From Heterobasidion occidentale (taxonomy: Eukaryota; Basidiomycota; Agaricomycetes; Russulales; Bondarzewiaceae), in NCBI GenBank assembly GCA_039111635.1, contig JBCAQO010000004.1, forward strand, positions 2,046,001 to 2,110,000: 64,000 nt of DNA. Reading direction: 5' to 3'. The notes under the pieces were generated by a model, which did no database searches, had not been told where the DNA came from, and saw only the letters and a program-made list of their open reading frames with translations. Positions 42,980-53,972 of this stretch are shown here, piece by piece (within the stretch, counting starts at the first letter, position 1; every line of letters begins with the position of its first letter). The translations under genes were made by a program, and so were the position numbers.

Positions 42980-44391
42980 ATGCAACGTTCTTCATCTATC
43001 TTTCGGGGCTTCTCATCCAGGACAACCGCGTCGCTTGTTAAACGGAATACTGTTCCCCGATGCCTTACATCGCAAAGAGGATTCGCGTCTGGAGTGCGCG
43101 GTGTGTCTGATGATGAATCGCTAATGAAGACAAAACCGAAAGCTTTCACGCCTCTTCGAAGAACTGCCTCTGAATCCCTCCCCATTCGCGCCAATCCTAA
43201 GCCCACGCGGAGTGACATACAGCCGATCTTGACGCTTGCTACTGCTGAACGATACATTTTGACGCGTTTGAACCACCGTCTCCCGGCCACCGCGCGTCCA
43301 TTGCACGAGGCTTACTGGGTGCCAAAATGGGGCGCTGAGGGTAAAGAAGGTGAAGTATTCGTCTTTGGAAATGGGAGCTTTGTATGTTGGGGTCTTTCGG
43401 AAGAGGACGCCAAGAGGTTTCAAAAAGAAGTGCTCGCTCGCTCAGAGGCTGAGGTCGCTCCCTTGGTGGAAGCGGAGACGGAAGAACTGGAGTTTGTGAC
43501 AGATCCTTCAGAGTAAGTCAAGGTCGCCTGTATAATCGTTGGCTGATCCCGACTTTCTATTATCGTCTTGAAAGGAATACGCGTTTGCAAGGGGATATCA
43601 TCATTCTAGGCGGTAGTCCCTCCCTCAGCACTCCAGACGCGTTGCCTAGCTCGCTTCCTGGATCTGCTTTCGATCAGGAGACTCTGCTGGCACGATACGC
43701 GTTTTCTCAGGCTCTCTCGCGCTCTACTGCCCTGTCAGCGCTCGAGGTGTCATTGGAGAACTATCTGTCTTCTGTATCCTCTCTCCCTCTGTCTCTCCAA
43801 CGCACTGGGAAGCCGGGGCTAGGACGTCGAGCCCTTGTTCAAAAATTAGGAGAGCTCCTCAAATTCCGTCAAGGCCTGAACCTAAATCGGGAAAACTTCT
43901 ACGATACTCCGGATTTCTATTGGGCAGAACCTGTCCTCGAGGGTTGGTCACTTCGGCTCGTGTTCATTGCGTCAGCTGACAGATGTTCAGGCTACTTCAA
44001 TTCTCTCAGTAATGCACTGGAGGTGAGAGCGCGTATCCGATCAGTCAACGAAAAGATCACATACGCTGCCGAGGTACCAGTGCAGTTCTTCGTAAGGTTG
44101 AAATATGAAAGCTAAATCTCTCGCAGGTGCAATCAGTCTTGCGGCAGCTCCTGACAGAGGTGTGTTCAAATTTTGATGGTGTGAATATTACATCTCATGT
44201 TATTTCAGACCTCTGCCGCTCGGATGGAACTTGTCATTATAGCTCTCATTGCTGTCGAGGTCGTCATTGTACGTTTATGTTCATGTGCTCCAGTGCGCGA
44301 CTGCTCAAAACATTTTTAGGTGTTGATTCGTGATGTCCCCGAACTTTGGCATTCTGAAGAACCAGAAAGCCAAGGTGCAAAGTTGGCTTGA
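42980..44391 (+). CDS. Rmd1/RMND1-like mitochondrial protein (DUF155)
   Basis: Members include human RMND1 and yeast Mrx10, inner-membrane proteins linked to mitochondrial translation, and yeast Rmd1/Rmd8. The start chosen is ATG at 42980; the N-terminus (MQRSSSIFRGFSSRTTASLVKR) is basic and Ser-rich, like a mitochondrial presequence. The DUF155 domain shows GEVFVFGNGSFVCWGLSEEDAKRF, DIIILGG, LLARYAFSQALSRSTALSALEVSLENYL, LGRRALVQKLGELLKFRQGLNLNRENFYDTPDFYWAEPVLEGYF and LEVRARIRSVNEKITYAAEV. A C-terminal transmembrane segment follows (ELVIIALIAVEVVIVLI) and the protein ends PESQGAKLA with TGA at 44391. This layout is that of the mitochondrial branch. An extra upstream exon is possible. Confidence 0.88.
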
Positions 44392-44764
44392 GGCTCACTT
44401 TACGACTGATCTACAGATGCTACTCATTCTACGCTTGATCTTCGCAGTATCTCCTAGGATTAATTTACCTCTCATGTGTCGCCCCATCTCCACGCTATCA
44501 CTCATTTGTGTAACTTCATACATCCACGTAATTTATGCCTCCCTACTCAACACATACGGTTGCCCTTACGTCGTTATGGCACATGAGGGTCTTGCATATC
44601 CAAGTACAAGGTACTAAAATTGCCTCGAGTGCAAGATCAAACCGGAGTGCACGGGCCGGGCCGATACAACAAACGTGACCAAACAAGCAGTCTGCCCAGT
44701 TGACAAAGCGTCATTAGCCTTCTCTCTTGCTCAACTCTCTCCTTCTCTGATAATCGCGTTCAAT
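44392..44764. other. Intergenic region, DUF155 gene to snu66
   Basis: This 373-bp spacer lies between genes on the same strand. It holds a 3' UTR and the promoter of the SART1/Snu66 gene. No other structure was seen. Confidence 0.4.
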
Positions 44765-47654
44765 ATGGAGGAAAGCATCAGTCTTGAAGAGACAAACAAA
44801 ATTCGTATCTCTCTCGGTCTCAAGCCTTTGACCGATGATAGCGCCCCGGTAGATGACAAGGAGAAACAGGCTGAGCAGAACTACGCCAGTCAGCGCGAAC
44901 AAGAGGCGAAGGCCAAGGAGGAAAAGTGATTCTTCGTCATATCTCATGCTCTCACGTCGTTTCTAACCATACTCTGCGTCTTTTCAGGAGAATCAGGGAT
45001 CGCATCGCGAAGTGAGTGGTTTCCATTTGATATGTGCCCATCAGTTGCTTCTACCTTGCTTGGGCTTTCAGGCGACCTCAGGTCGTGATATTTGGACAAG
45101 CACAGTTGCTTACGTGACCCTCTCTCCAGGGTGAGAAATAAGAAGGAACTCAATGCCTCGCTGAAAGGAGCCACACTTGGTGACGCCGATGCGGATACAG
45201 ACGACACCCTGAAATGGATCAAGAGAGCTAAGAAACGGGAGAAGGAGCTGGCCAAAAAACGGCAGGCTGAGCTCGAAAGCATGGATCAAGTATTCCAGGG
45301 CGCTGATTATACAGAAAGTGCGTCGCGTGTTTCCCTCAATGTGAACAGTTGCTAATGTTGATCGGGATACAGAGGACCTCGCAGGGCTTAAGGTCAGCCA
45401 TGACTTCGAGGAACTGGAAGACGGCGAAGCCCGGATACTCACACTCAAAGACAGCCGTATACTTGATAACGAAGGTGAGTGTCGTTCCTTCAGCCGTTGT
45501 GGCGATTGTATGTTGATTCCCTGGCATCTCTCGCAGAGGATGAATTGCAGAACATCGAGATGGCTGAACACGAGCGGACGAAAGAGAGGAACGAGCTCAA
45601 AGTCAAGAAGCGCGATTACACGGGGTTCGACGACGAGGAATTCGTGGACGGCCGAGAGGGTATGAAGCGTGCAGTTCTGTCGAAGTACGACGAGTTCTTG
45701 GAAGGCCCCAAGGAGGCGGTAAGTTGGCTTTCGTTGCTTTTCGTGCTCTGACTATATGCTATGCAGGGTTTCCGTTTAGGGAGCTCGCAATCCTTTGTCA
45801 ATAAGCCAACACGAGAAGATCAGGAGCAGGCTGCCGCTGTTGTCAAGAAATCACTTCTCTCCATCGATTACGCCAGTGCGCACTTTGTATCTGTTCATTG
45901 TGAATGACAATCCCTCTGACGAAAACTTATTTAGAGAACCTCGAAATTGCTGACTATCTACAGAAGGGCGATGCCGGCTTCAGGAAAACCAAGGCATGTA
46001 TATCATCTATCATGCCCTCAATCTATGTTTCTAAACAAAACCATGTGCAGGCCAAGAAGAAGCGTCCTTCAAGAAGGGTCCCGGACGAGTCGGATGTTGC
46101 CCCCGCCACCGAGGATGCCATGGAAGTCGACTCAACACCTGTCATTCCCGTGGAGCGTGATTTGAATGCGAATTTTGTTGATGACGATGAGCTTCAGGCT
46201 GCGCTTGCGCGGTCAAGAAGGATAAAGATCAAAGCCAAGAAGGTATCGCCCGAGGAAATCGCCAGAAAAAGTGCGTTTCTCGCCCAGCACTAACAACAAT
46301 TATCTAATTCTTGTAACCCAGTTAATCAGGAAAGGGCACGAACAGAACAGAACAACGGCGCAGAGATCATAAAGGTAGATGATGGGGACGGTCCTGGCCT
46401 CATTTTTGATGACACATCCGAATTTGTTCGCGGTATCACTCATGATCCCGTGGTGGTCAAAAGGGAGGAACAGCAAACAGCACAAACGACGGCCCTTCGC
46501 GAGCTCACACCGCCTACTAGCCTCCCCATGGACGTCGTTGAGGAGCTAGAAGCAGGAGAAGTTGTTGTCAAGGATGAGGAGGATGAACAAGCCATGTTGA
46601 ACGCCATCGAGAATCTCATCCAGGCTACGGAGGCCGAGGAAAAGGCGAAAGCGGCAAATGGTGATCTGGATGTTGGAACATCGACCGAGCAGAACTTCAG
46701 CACAGGCATGGCTTCGACGCTCAACATTCTTCGACAGCAGGGAATACTCGCTACACCTTCGGCAGATCAGACAGAACGGGAACGCATACAGTTGCAGCGC
46801 GACGTCTGGTTGGCTTCTCAGCGGCGGCGTGTAGCAGAAAACGAAATGGAGAAGCTCAGGTCTCGAGGAAGCAACAAGGATCAGGCGCAGCGTGAATACG
46901 AAAACCGTATGCGCGAGCAGCAAGAGGCGCGTGCAAACCTCGAGGCGTTCAAAAACTACAAGCCGGATGTCAATATCGTCTATCACGACGAGTTTGGACG
47001 CTCGTTGACACCCAAGGAAGCATGGAAAGCGTTGTCGCACAAATTCCATGGCAAGGGTTCTGGGAGGATGAAGACGGAGAAACGATTGAAGAAAATCGCG
47101 GAAGAAAAGAAGAAAGAGGCTATGATCAGTGGCGACACACCGCTGGGTATGAACGAAGCCTTTCAAAGACGCCAGGAGAAGACAGGTCAAGCTCACTTTG
47201 TACTGTCGGTGGGCAACAGGGGGTATGTCATTTCATACATCTTCATAGAACAATTCTCATGGCCTGTTCCAGTGCCGTTCCACAAGCTGCGGAGTTCCTT
47301 GACCCGCAGCCCTTATCTAAGGGCAAAACGGAGAAGTCGAAGGGCAAGAAAAAGGATGCGAACAAGTCTTCAGCCCCACAGACCTTGGACAACGGGTTCA
47401 TCACTCTTCCGGCGCCACAGTTCTCGCACAATCTAAGCTCGAGCGCGAGTCCCGCGCCTGTCGGCCCACACGAGACAAGCTCGCCAGCCCCTCGACCCGG
47501 GTTCTCGAGAATTGGCGCTGGTGCAGTCACAGAGAGTGCATCAGGCCATGGTACGCCTGTAAACGGGGATCGAACCAAGGTCGCTTTCGGCTTCGGAACA
47601 AAGAGAAAAGCTGGGGACGAAGCGGCTGGGACCCCACCGCCGAAGAGGCGTTGA
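44765..47654 (+). CDS. snu66: U4/U6.U5 tri-snRNP protein SART1/Snu66
   Basis: SART1/Snu66 is a component of the U4/U6.U5 tri-snRNP and is needed for spliceosome activation. The start is ATG at 44765 (MEESISLEETNKIRISLGLKPL), the classic N-terminal block. A 24-nt exon (IRDRIA region) leads into VRNKKELNASLKGATLGDAD and DDTLKWIKRAKKREKELAKKR. Further blocks are LAGLKVSHDFEELEDGEARILTLKDSRILD, YTGFDDEEFVDGREGMKRAVLSKYDEFLEG, GMASTLNILRQQGIL and VNIVYHDEFGRSLTPKEAWKALSHKFHGKGSGRMKTEKRLKK. The tail is Lys/Ser/Pro-rich and ends GFGTKRKAGDEAAGTPPPKRR, with TGA at 47654. There are about nine introns. The N-terminal, central and C-terminal SART1 blocks are all present. Identification is very secure. 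Confidence 0.96.
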
Positions 47655-48159
47655 TTTGTTTCTCGTTCCTGTGACTTGTTTATCTGATCGTTCATTCACG
47701 ATCTCGGATCTATATCCACTACCGTTACTCACTCTGATTATGCCGAAGATACTTTGAACAGCTTTCGTTCCTCAAGAACGCTTGATGTTGTGAGTACGGA
47801 TTGCCCTTGTGTGTTGTATAATGATGATAGTTTTTGTTCTGTAACAACAGTCTTGTGAGGGATAGACATCAGCATGACCCACCCATGGACCTATGTCATG
47901 GTAAGCGATGTACGGAGGTCTATAGAGAATGCCACACCGGAACACATCATTGACGATCTTGCTAGTTGCCCAAGACTGTATCAGGCAACTCATCGAACCC
48001 AGTAAGTAGATGTGGCCATTGAATAACCGTTTGTTCTCCAGGTCATGCGAAGTCCAAAAATCATCGGTAGTAATCTAACTAGTGCAGCTATCATAATAAA
48101 ACAAGACACGGAAGACCAGCACCATCACTAGCAGCTTGACATCAACCTCATAATGACTA
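47655..48159. other. Convergent intergenic region
   Basis: This 505-bp stretch lies between the stop codons of snu66 and rnh201. No gene with a recognisable domain was found; short open frames appear random. Confidence 0.4.
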
Positions 48160-49392
48160 TCAGAGAGTCCCAACGCTACTCAGGCACAGATCTCTTGTTA
48201 CAGCAGAACGGTCTTTGTCCCGCCCCGTCTCGCTCTCGAATGCCTTGATGAGCGATGCTTGACCATCATCGATCCTGAGTTAGTATTGGTGAGCATGCGA
48301 TTGAGACGTTCATATGAGCATAGCGGACCATTCTAAGGCATGCCCGTCTTTCTCGAGCACGACCTTAACCGTTGTCCAGGAAAAGCGCACTAGTGAAGGG
48401 AACCCAAAAGTTTTGTCGAGCGATGATTTGATCCATGCCTGTGTTTTGGGGTCTAGACGCGTTCGTCAAACAAATTTTAAAGTATATGCACGCTAAGCCG
48501 CATACCTGAAGGATAGCCGCTACCAAGCTGAAGACTCCATGGTACCTTCTTGGCTCCGTCGGTCATGGAATCATCTGGCACGCCTGGCGCGCTTTCTTCA
48601 AAAACCCACCCTTCAATCCACGCGTCTCTCGTTACTTTTGCAGCCACGCTTGCTGCCCCCACGATTTTGAATTTTGAGTCAGCTTTGGCGGTGACCGTAA
48701 AGTTGATGCCAGGAAATTGAGCGGAAAGATTCGCTTCCCAGGCCTTTGTTGGCCCAAGTGCGTCGACGTATACCTTCAAAGGATATGAAAATGGAACTAC
48801 GAGACAAAGCGGGATGAAGAGAGACCTCGGATAATTCGATTCCGCTTTGCAGGACTTCGCGAATGAGAAGGATAGTAGCATCTTCAGATTGTCGATTCAG
48901 GTTGATCGGTGGACGACGGAGCATCCCACTTGAGATGGCCTGCGGGCTAGACAATGCAGCACGTTCAAGCTCATTGAATGCGAAACCTCGATGTACGTTG
49001 AAAGCATACCTGACGACCCTGACGGACCACCCTAGGTTCGCAGGGCTCCCACTCAGTGATCTCAACAGAGTTGAGCGCGTCTGAGCATTCAAAGTCTTTG
49101 AATCTAAGTGGCTTGAGGCTTATAGCTCCGATAGAAGATCGATGCTCCAAGAAAACATACCAGCAAAACCCATCTCGTTCAACCGCTCCTCATAGGCAGC
49201 GGGGCAGTAGGCAACGCCATACACTAAAGGCCCGAGAACCGGCCCCCTTCCGGCCTCATCTACGCCCAGAATATAGGGTCCTTTAGCGGTAGGAGTGGGA
49301 GAATGATAGGTGTACGATGCAGTGAGAGGAGGTTGAGGATCTGGGATTGAAGGCGGCCTGCTATAGTCTGAAGACTCTTCGTCAGATGACAT
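48160..49392 (-). CDS. rnh201: Ribonuclease H2 catalytic subunit A
   Basis: RNase H2A cuts the RNA of RNA/DNA hybrids and removes single ribonucleotides from DNA. The start is ATG at 49392 ([18 protein letters not shown]). The active-site motif [17 protein letters not shown] gives the first Asp-Glu pair. DSK-type residues follow in the next exon ([15 protein letters not shown]). [22 protein letters not shown] carries a further active-site Asp (YVDALG), and [21 protein letters not shown] carries the other. After GSGYPS comes [37 protein letters not shown] and an end LCLSSVGTL with TGA at 48160. About five introns restore frame. All the type 2 RNase H motifs needed for catalysis are visible. 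Confidence 0.93.
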
Positions 49393-49884
49393 GGTTTGCT
49401 AGATGATGTAACACTTGGAGAAATTGCAATCAAATATGAGGATGCCTGCGATTTATAAACAGACTTGGAGATTTCAATGGCAAGACACGTCTGTGGCGGC
49501 TGTTCGGATGTCCGTCTAATTCTGTGAAGTTGACTTGGCACGCGTACGCGTTGTTGACTTTTGTTTACTATGTACATTGATAGTTGCATCTGCAATTTCC
49601 AGGATCACTGTAATCTCAAGAGGCGAAAACTAGCTCATGCATCATGAATGGATTGTTTACACAAGGTCATAGTGACAGGGACATGTTGTAGCCCGAGAAC
49701 CTTTGTAAAAAACACAAATTCAAGAATGAAACAGAAGCCACCGTATATTGGCCGTTGTCCATTCTGGATCAAATTCATTAAAAGCACTGTATGGGTAGTT
49801 GTACAATTCGGCATACAGTGAGCGCACTGGTAAGCAGGAATATCAGGGAAATAAAAGGATACCTAGAGATACACGCTGCGATGC
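49393..49884. other. Intergenic region upstream of rnh201
   Basis: This 492-bp stretch holds the rnh201 promoter and the 3' UTR of the next minus-strand gene. No repeat or gene was recognised. Confidence 0.4.
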
Positions 49885-50630
49885 CTACATCCTCCTCCTG
49901 ATATCAGGAGTGATACCTATCCCGTCCATGATCATGCCTCCTCGTGGTACCATTGGTGATCCTCTATCAGTGCCATAGAACTGTGCCGGAGGTATAGCAT
50001 TAAACGACCCGCCATGTGGCGTGCCCATCGGCCCGCCCAAATGTCTGGGGGAAGCTGCAATCGAGGGTGGAACTCCCATGCCGTTCATGGAATATTGATT
50101 ACTGATGTTAGACTGCAGTTGGCGGTGGGCCATGAGAGGCGTAGGACCTTCATGGTGTACAGGATCTGATGATTGAGCGCTCTCCTCCCGCTCTTCCTTC
50201 AAATATTCGTACAGAGGTGTGGGATCGTAGTAAAGGTCGGACCCTTCGTCTACGTGAAATCTGTGGAAGCCGAAAATTGAAGAAGGTGAGGGGGATGAAA
50301 GATGTCTTCTTACTGTTGTGTTCCAACATCCCATTGCGGACCACGTTCCGCCCGTGCTGCAATTAATCGTGAATTCCAGTCCGATGCGCTTTCCTGGAAT
50401 CAAGGGAACGAATTAGTCTGTTATCAGTGTAAATTACCGTGTTCAAAAGGGCTAACGATAGCGAGAGCCATAGCGCTTGATGGATCATGGTTCGACTGTC
50501 GTAGATCTGTTCTAATACCCTGCTCCGTGGCGAGTGATGTGATTTGGGCCGTCAGCGCAGGCCCGATCCGAGCTGTGTTATGACGAGGAACATGGACTTT
50601 GGTGTTGGTAGGAGGTCGACTGGGCGACAT
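49885..50630 (-). CDS. Uncharacterised protein
   Basis: No family was recognised. The model runs from an ATG at 50630 (MSPSRPPTNTKVHVPRH) through NTARIGPALTAQITSLATEQGIRTDLRQSNHDPSSAMALAIVSPFEHG. An intron (donor GTAATT, acceptor CCAG) then leads to GKRIGLEFTINCSTGGTWSAMGCWNTT. The frame stays open to the end, FNAIPPAQFYGTDRGSPMVPRGG and GIGITPDIRRRM, with the stop at 49885. A tempting intron (GTAAGA to CCACAG, 53 nt) after WNTT would shift the frame, so I kept that part as coding. A true start further upstream is possible: ATG at 50790 opens MAYDSTANFALSGLFVVEKCGQ on the same strand, but I found no phase-matched join. The C-terminal third is Pro/Gly/Met-rich and probably disordered. Confidence 0.5.
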
Positions 50631-50955
50631 GTTCGAAGCTGTTCGAAGTATGACTCAAATGCAGACGCCACTTCTCTCATTCGAAGCCACTATTGCCGTC
50701 CCCGACCGTCCTTCTTACCGTCACCTGCCCGCACTTCTCCACGACAAACAAACCACTCAGAGCAAAGTTCGCCGTACTATCGTAGGCCATTGTCGACAAT
50801 CTGGGCACGCATGCTAAAAGGCGGTTGGGTCATTGTCTCTCAGGTGGTGTAATTAAACATCCTGGTCCTCACCACGCCGTACAACAACTTCTGCCCTCTC
50901 TTCTAGTCTGTCGAGTTAAATACATAGAGTCATATTGTGACTTTTGTCTATCATA
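50631..50955. promoter_or_regulatory. Divergent intergenic region with ambiguous short ORFs
   Basis: This 325-bp region lies between divergent starts. It contains two overlapping open frames on opposite strands: plus 50599-50817 and a minus frame starting at 50790. Either could be an unassigned 5' exon. No domain supports either one. Confidence 0.35.
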
Positions 50956-53204
50956 ATGTTTCGCAAAGGCCCGACTCCCATCCGTTCTACGCCCTCCTCC
51001 GTCCCGCACGAGGCCATGATAAAATCACAACAAAAGCATATCGACGAACTTGTGCAGAAGAATCGTTCCCTCGAACAGACTCAAAAACTTCTCAAGGATG
51101 AGATCGCACACAAGCGCGAACTCCACAACGGCGAAATGCAGAACGTCCAGACGAAATCGAAAGCCGAGCTGAAGGAATGGATCGACGGATGCGACTCACT
51201 GCAGGCATGCCATCGCATCGTTCACCTGCGCACGACGGTCATGCTCGAGAACGAGCGTCTGAACGTGCTCAAGGAACGTAGCAATGCGCGTAAAGAGCGC
51301 CTTGCACGACTGCAAAGGGATTTCAGGCTCACGATGTTTCAGGCTAAAGAAACCGAGCTGGAAGCGAAGAACGACGAGCTAGATGAGATATTGACAGGCG
51401 TCGCAGAGCAGCATACTGAGGTGGTCAAGGGTTTGAAGTTGCGGATCGCCGAGATTACAGCAGAACTGAAGGAGAAGGCGGAACAGCTCGACGTCGCTGA
51501 GAAAGCCAAGGAGGCTGTTGAGGTGCGTCGCTCTTGATTGTCTTTGGATCGCGTCCAGATTCAATGCCCTCTAGAAAGAAGTCTCTCGTATGCGTCAGAA
51601 TGAGCCTGTTCTCAACGCTAAAATCGCCACCCTTACCACCAAACTTGACAGAGCGACACTGCAAGTCGAGACATCCCAGTCAGCGCAAGACGAGATGGCA
51701 CGTATCAAGACTGAACTCGAGACGGCGAACTCCAACATGAAGTCGCAGTTGGACAAATGGCAGACGCTCGAAAACAAGGGTGGTGAAGAGGCAGAAGTGA
51801 TGCGGAAGCAGAAGGTCGAACTGGAAATCAAGGTAAAAACCCTTGAGGCAGAGATGGTCGAGTTGGAAAAGTCGAGTGCGAAGGCTTCTGAGAAGCAAAG
51901 CAAAGCGGTGGCGAAGTTGAGACAGTCTTTGGAGGAGCATGCAGTAAGTCACTCATTCTTTCTGTGTTTTGTATTCAGCGCTCAACTATTTACAAAGCAA
52001 CGGCTCGAAGAAGCTAAGAGTAACTACGAAGAAGCCAGGAAGACCTCCAAGCGACTCTTGCACGAACTTGATGACTTGAAACAGGCGAAGGGCGAATTGG
52101 AGCGCAGCAATGCAAAGTTATCAGAACAGTTGGACGAGCTTCGACACAAGGTGCCAATCGGTGGTTCAAATGTCAAGGGCAAACATAAGGTAGACAAACG
52201 ATCTTCTCCCGATGTCTGAGGTTTGTATCTGAAAATCTCACAGGCAGAGATCCAGGAAGCCGAGCGCCCTAGGACTAAGCATTCATCTAGTGTAGGTGCG
52301 TTCTGCTGAATGACAACATGTGCTTACTTCCCAACTTCATGAAGCAGAAGAAAAATTCCCCACCGGAGGATGCAGACTCAGATGTTGTAATGGTGTCAGA
52401 TAGTCACCCTGCACCCGTCCAAACCAAGCCAGCATCGAAACCAGCATCAATAAATCGCGCAAAGCCCAAGCCGGCATTTCCAAAGGCAGCGATTCCGAAA
52501 AGCAGCACTATAACAGAAGGCTCTCACAAACGTGGCAATCTGCTAGAGGATAGCGATTCAGACAATGCGCACTCTCCCCTAGCTGCAGGCAGCTCGAAGA
52601 AAACACAACGTCAGGCGCAAGCCGACACAGAAGAACATCCAACTACGTCTCCTCCTGTACCGAAAGCAAAGCGCAAGCGCGCTGCAACCCACACAAGTGC
52701 AAGCCCCGAGGATAGAAAGGGGAAGAAACGATCTGAAGAAATTGAAGATTCTAGGAAACCGAAGCGCGGCAAAAAGGTTTCACTCAAGGACTACGAGTCG
52801 GCCGGTGAGGACGCTGTACCTCAAAAGAAAGCTGCGATCAAAGCTGCGGGGACAGACGTGAAGGGCAAACGGAAACCGTCGAATCGAGCAGGGAGCAAGC
52901 TGCCTGAAGTCGACAGCGATTCAGAGAAGGATGTTCCGGCGCCAAAGAAAAAGAAGATGCGTAAGCTCAATGCCTTCAGCTCTGCTCAACCTCAGACGTT
53001 CGATTGGGGGTTTAACGAGGTCAGCGAAGTTCTACATCTTAAATTTTATCATGAACCTAACATCCGTTCAAACCGTAGGATGGGGATATGTTAGGAATCC
53101 CTAGGGAACTTTCGCCCGTGAAGGATACCGGACCTGTTCCTCAACGTGCAATCTTCGGCAAGGCTGCCAGCTCAATATCCTCTGCTGTCTTCGGGAAACG
53201 ATGA
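50956..53204 (+). CDS. Long coiled-coil protein with charged tail
   Basis: No specific family was recognised. The start is ATG at 50956 (MFRKGPTPIRSTPSSVPHEA). From about residue 20 to 400 the sequence is a near-continuous coiled coil (QQKHIDELVQKNRSLEQTQ, LERLRLQRDF-like heptads, LEIKVKTLEAEMVELEKSS, LEEAKSNYEEARKTSKRLLHELDDL). The next ~250 residues are Lys/Ser/Pro-rich and disordered, with acidic patches (EDADSDVVMVSD, EDSDSDN) and basic clusters (KAKRKRA, KKKKMRKL) that look like nuclear signals. After a last intron the end is DGDMLGIPRELSPVKD and IFGKAASSISSAVFGKR, with TGA at 53204. Coiled coil plus disordered basic/acidic tail fits a chromosomal or centromeric structural protein, but that is speculative. 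Confidence 0.75.
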
Positions 53205-53972
53205 TCAGGCCCTTGACGTTTGTTCGATATCGGGTCCTGATGCTTGATATTTGATTATGCTGAGACATTGGAGCAACACCGAGATCATTGAAGATGTTGA
53301 GCATATTCACTGTGTTTGCTCATTGTCATTGAGACAAAGGATTTTCGTCCCGCCAAATGGCCAAAGGTGACCCGGTGAAGCTGTGAAGTTCAGTTCGTGG
53401 ATACGCTAGATCCCGAACAGTATACTTCTGAACCTCGCCTAGGAGCCTTGCAAGACAGCGGCCCCAAGCAATGTCCACAAACTTACCAACATACTCCATA
53501 CTATTGCCGGTACTGGAACTGGTCCAGTTGAACATCATAGAGAGTAAAAAAGCAACTCGTATATTGAAAGAAAAATGTCGCCACGTCATGAAACTCTGTA
53601 TCGACGTAGATGAAGCGTGATCAGAGCGATTAAGGAGGCCATCCATCTCATCCCTCACAAGAATAAAGATGCATATCTACTGATCATGATTCATGTCCCG
53701 TATTCCAGCGGAACGCTGGCAAAGATACACGATGATCGTGAAGGATGGGATGGAGGTGAGAAGAGATTTGAAAAACTTTTATATGGTCGGCGGCGGAGTT
53801 CAAATCTGTCTTGATTAGGTATCATGACGCGTGACGCTCCTGGTCATTACTTCCTTCACCAGCCAATTGACATCACTACACGTCGCTGCCCGTCTCATGA
53901 GCGATGGTCATAAAATGCATACCCTGGCATCACTTAGGCATCTCGAATAAGTCGGATGGATCCCTGTCAAAG
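53205..53972. other. Intergenic region upstream of the alpha-amylase
   Basis: This 768-bp stretch holds the 3' UTR of the coiled-coil gene and the amylase promoter. A minus-strand open frame at 53326-53658 shows no domain. No convincing TATA box or carbon-catabolite site was assigned. Confidence 0.4.

Noticed and set aside
46546..47196. Minus-strand 216-codon ORF
   Set aside because: Antisense to the SART1 coding exon, whose family blocks are clear.
50297..50349. Candidate 53-nt intron (GTAAGA to CCACAG) in the unknown minus-strand gene
   Set aside because: Removing it would leave the long downstream frame, while the unspliced frame is open throughout.
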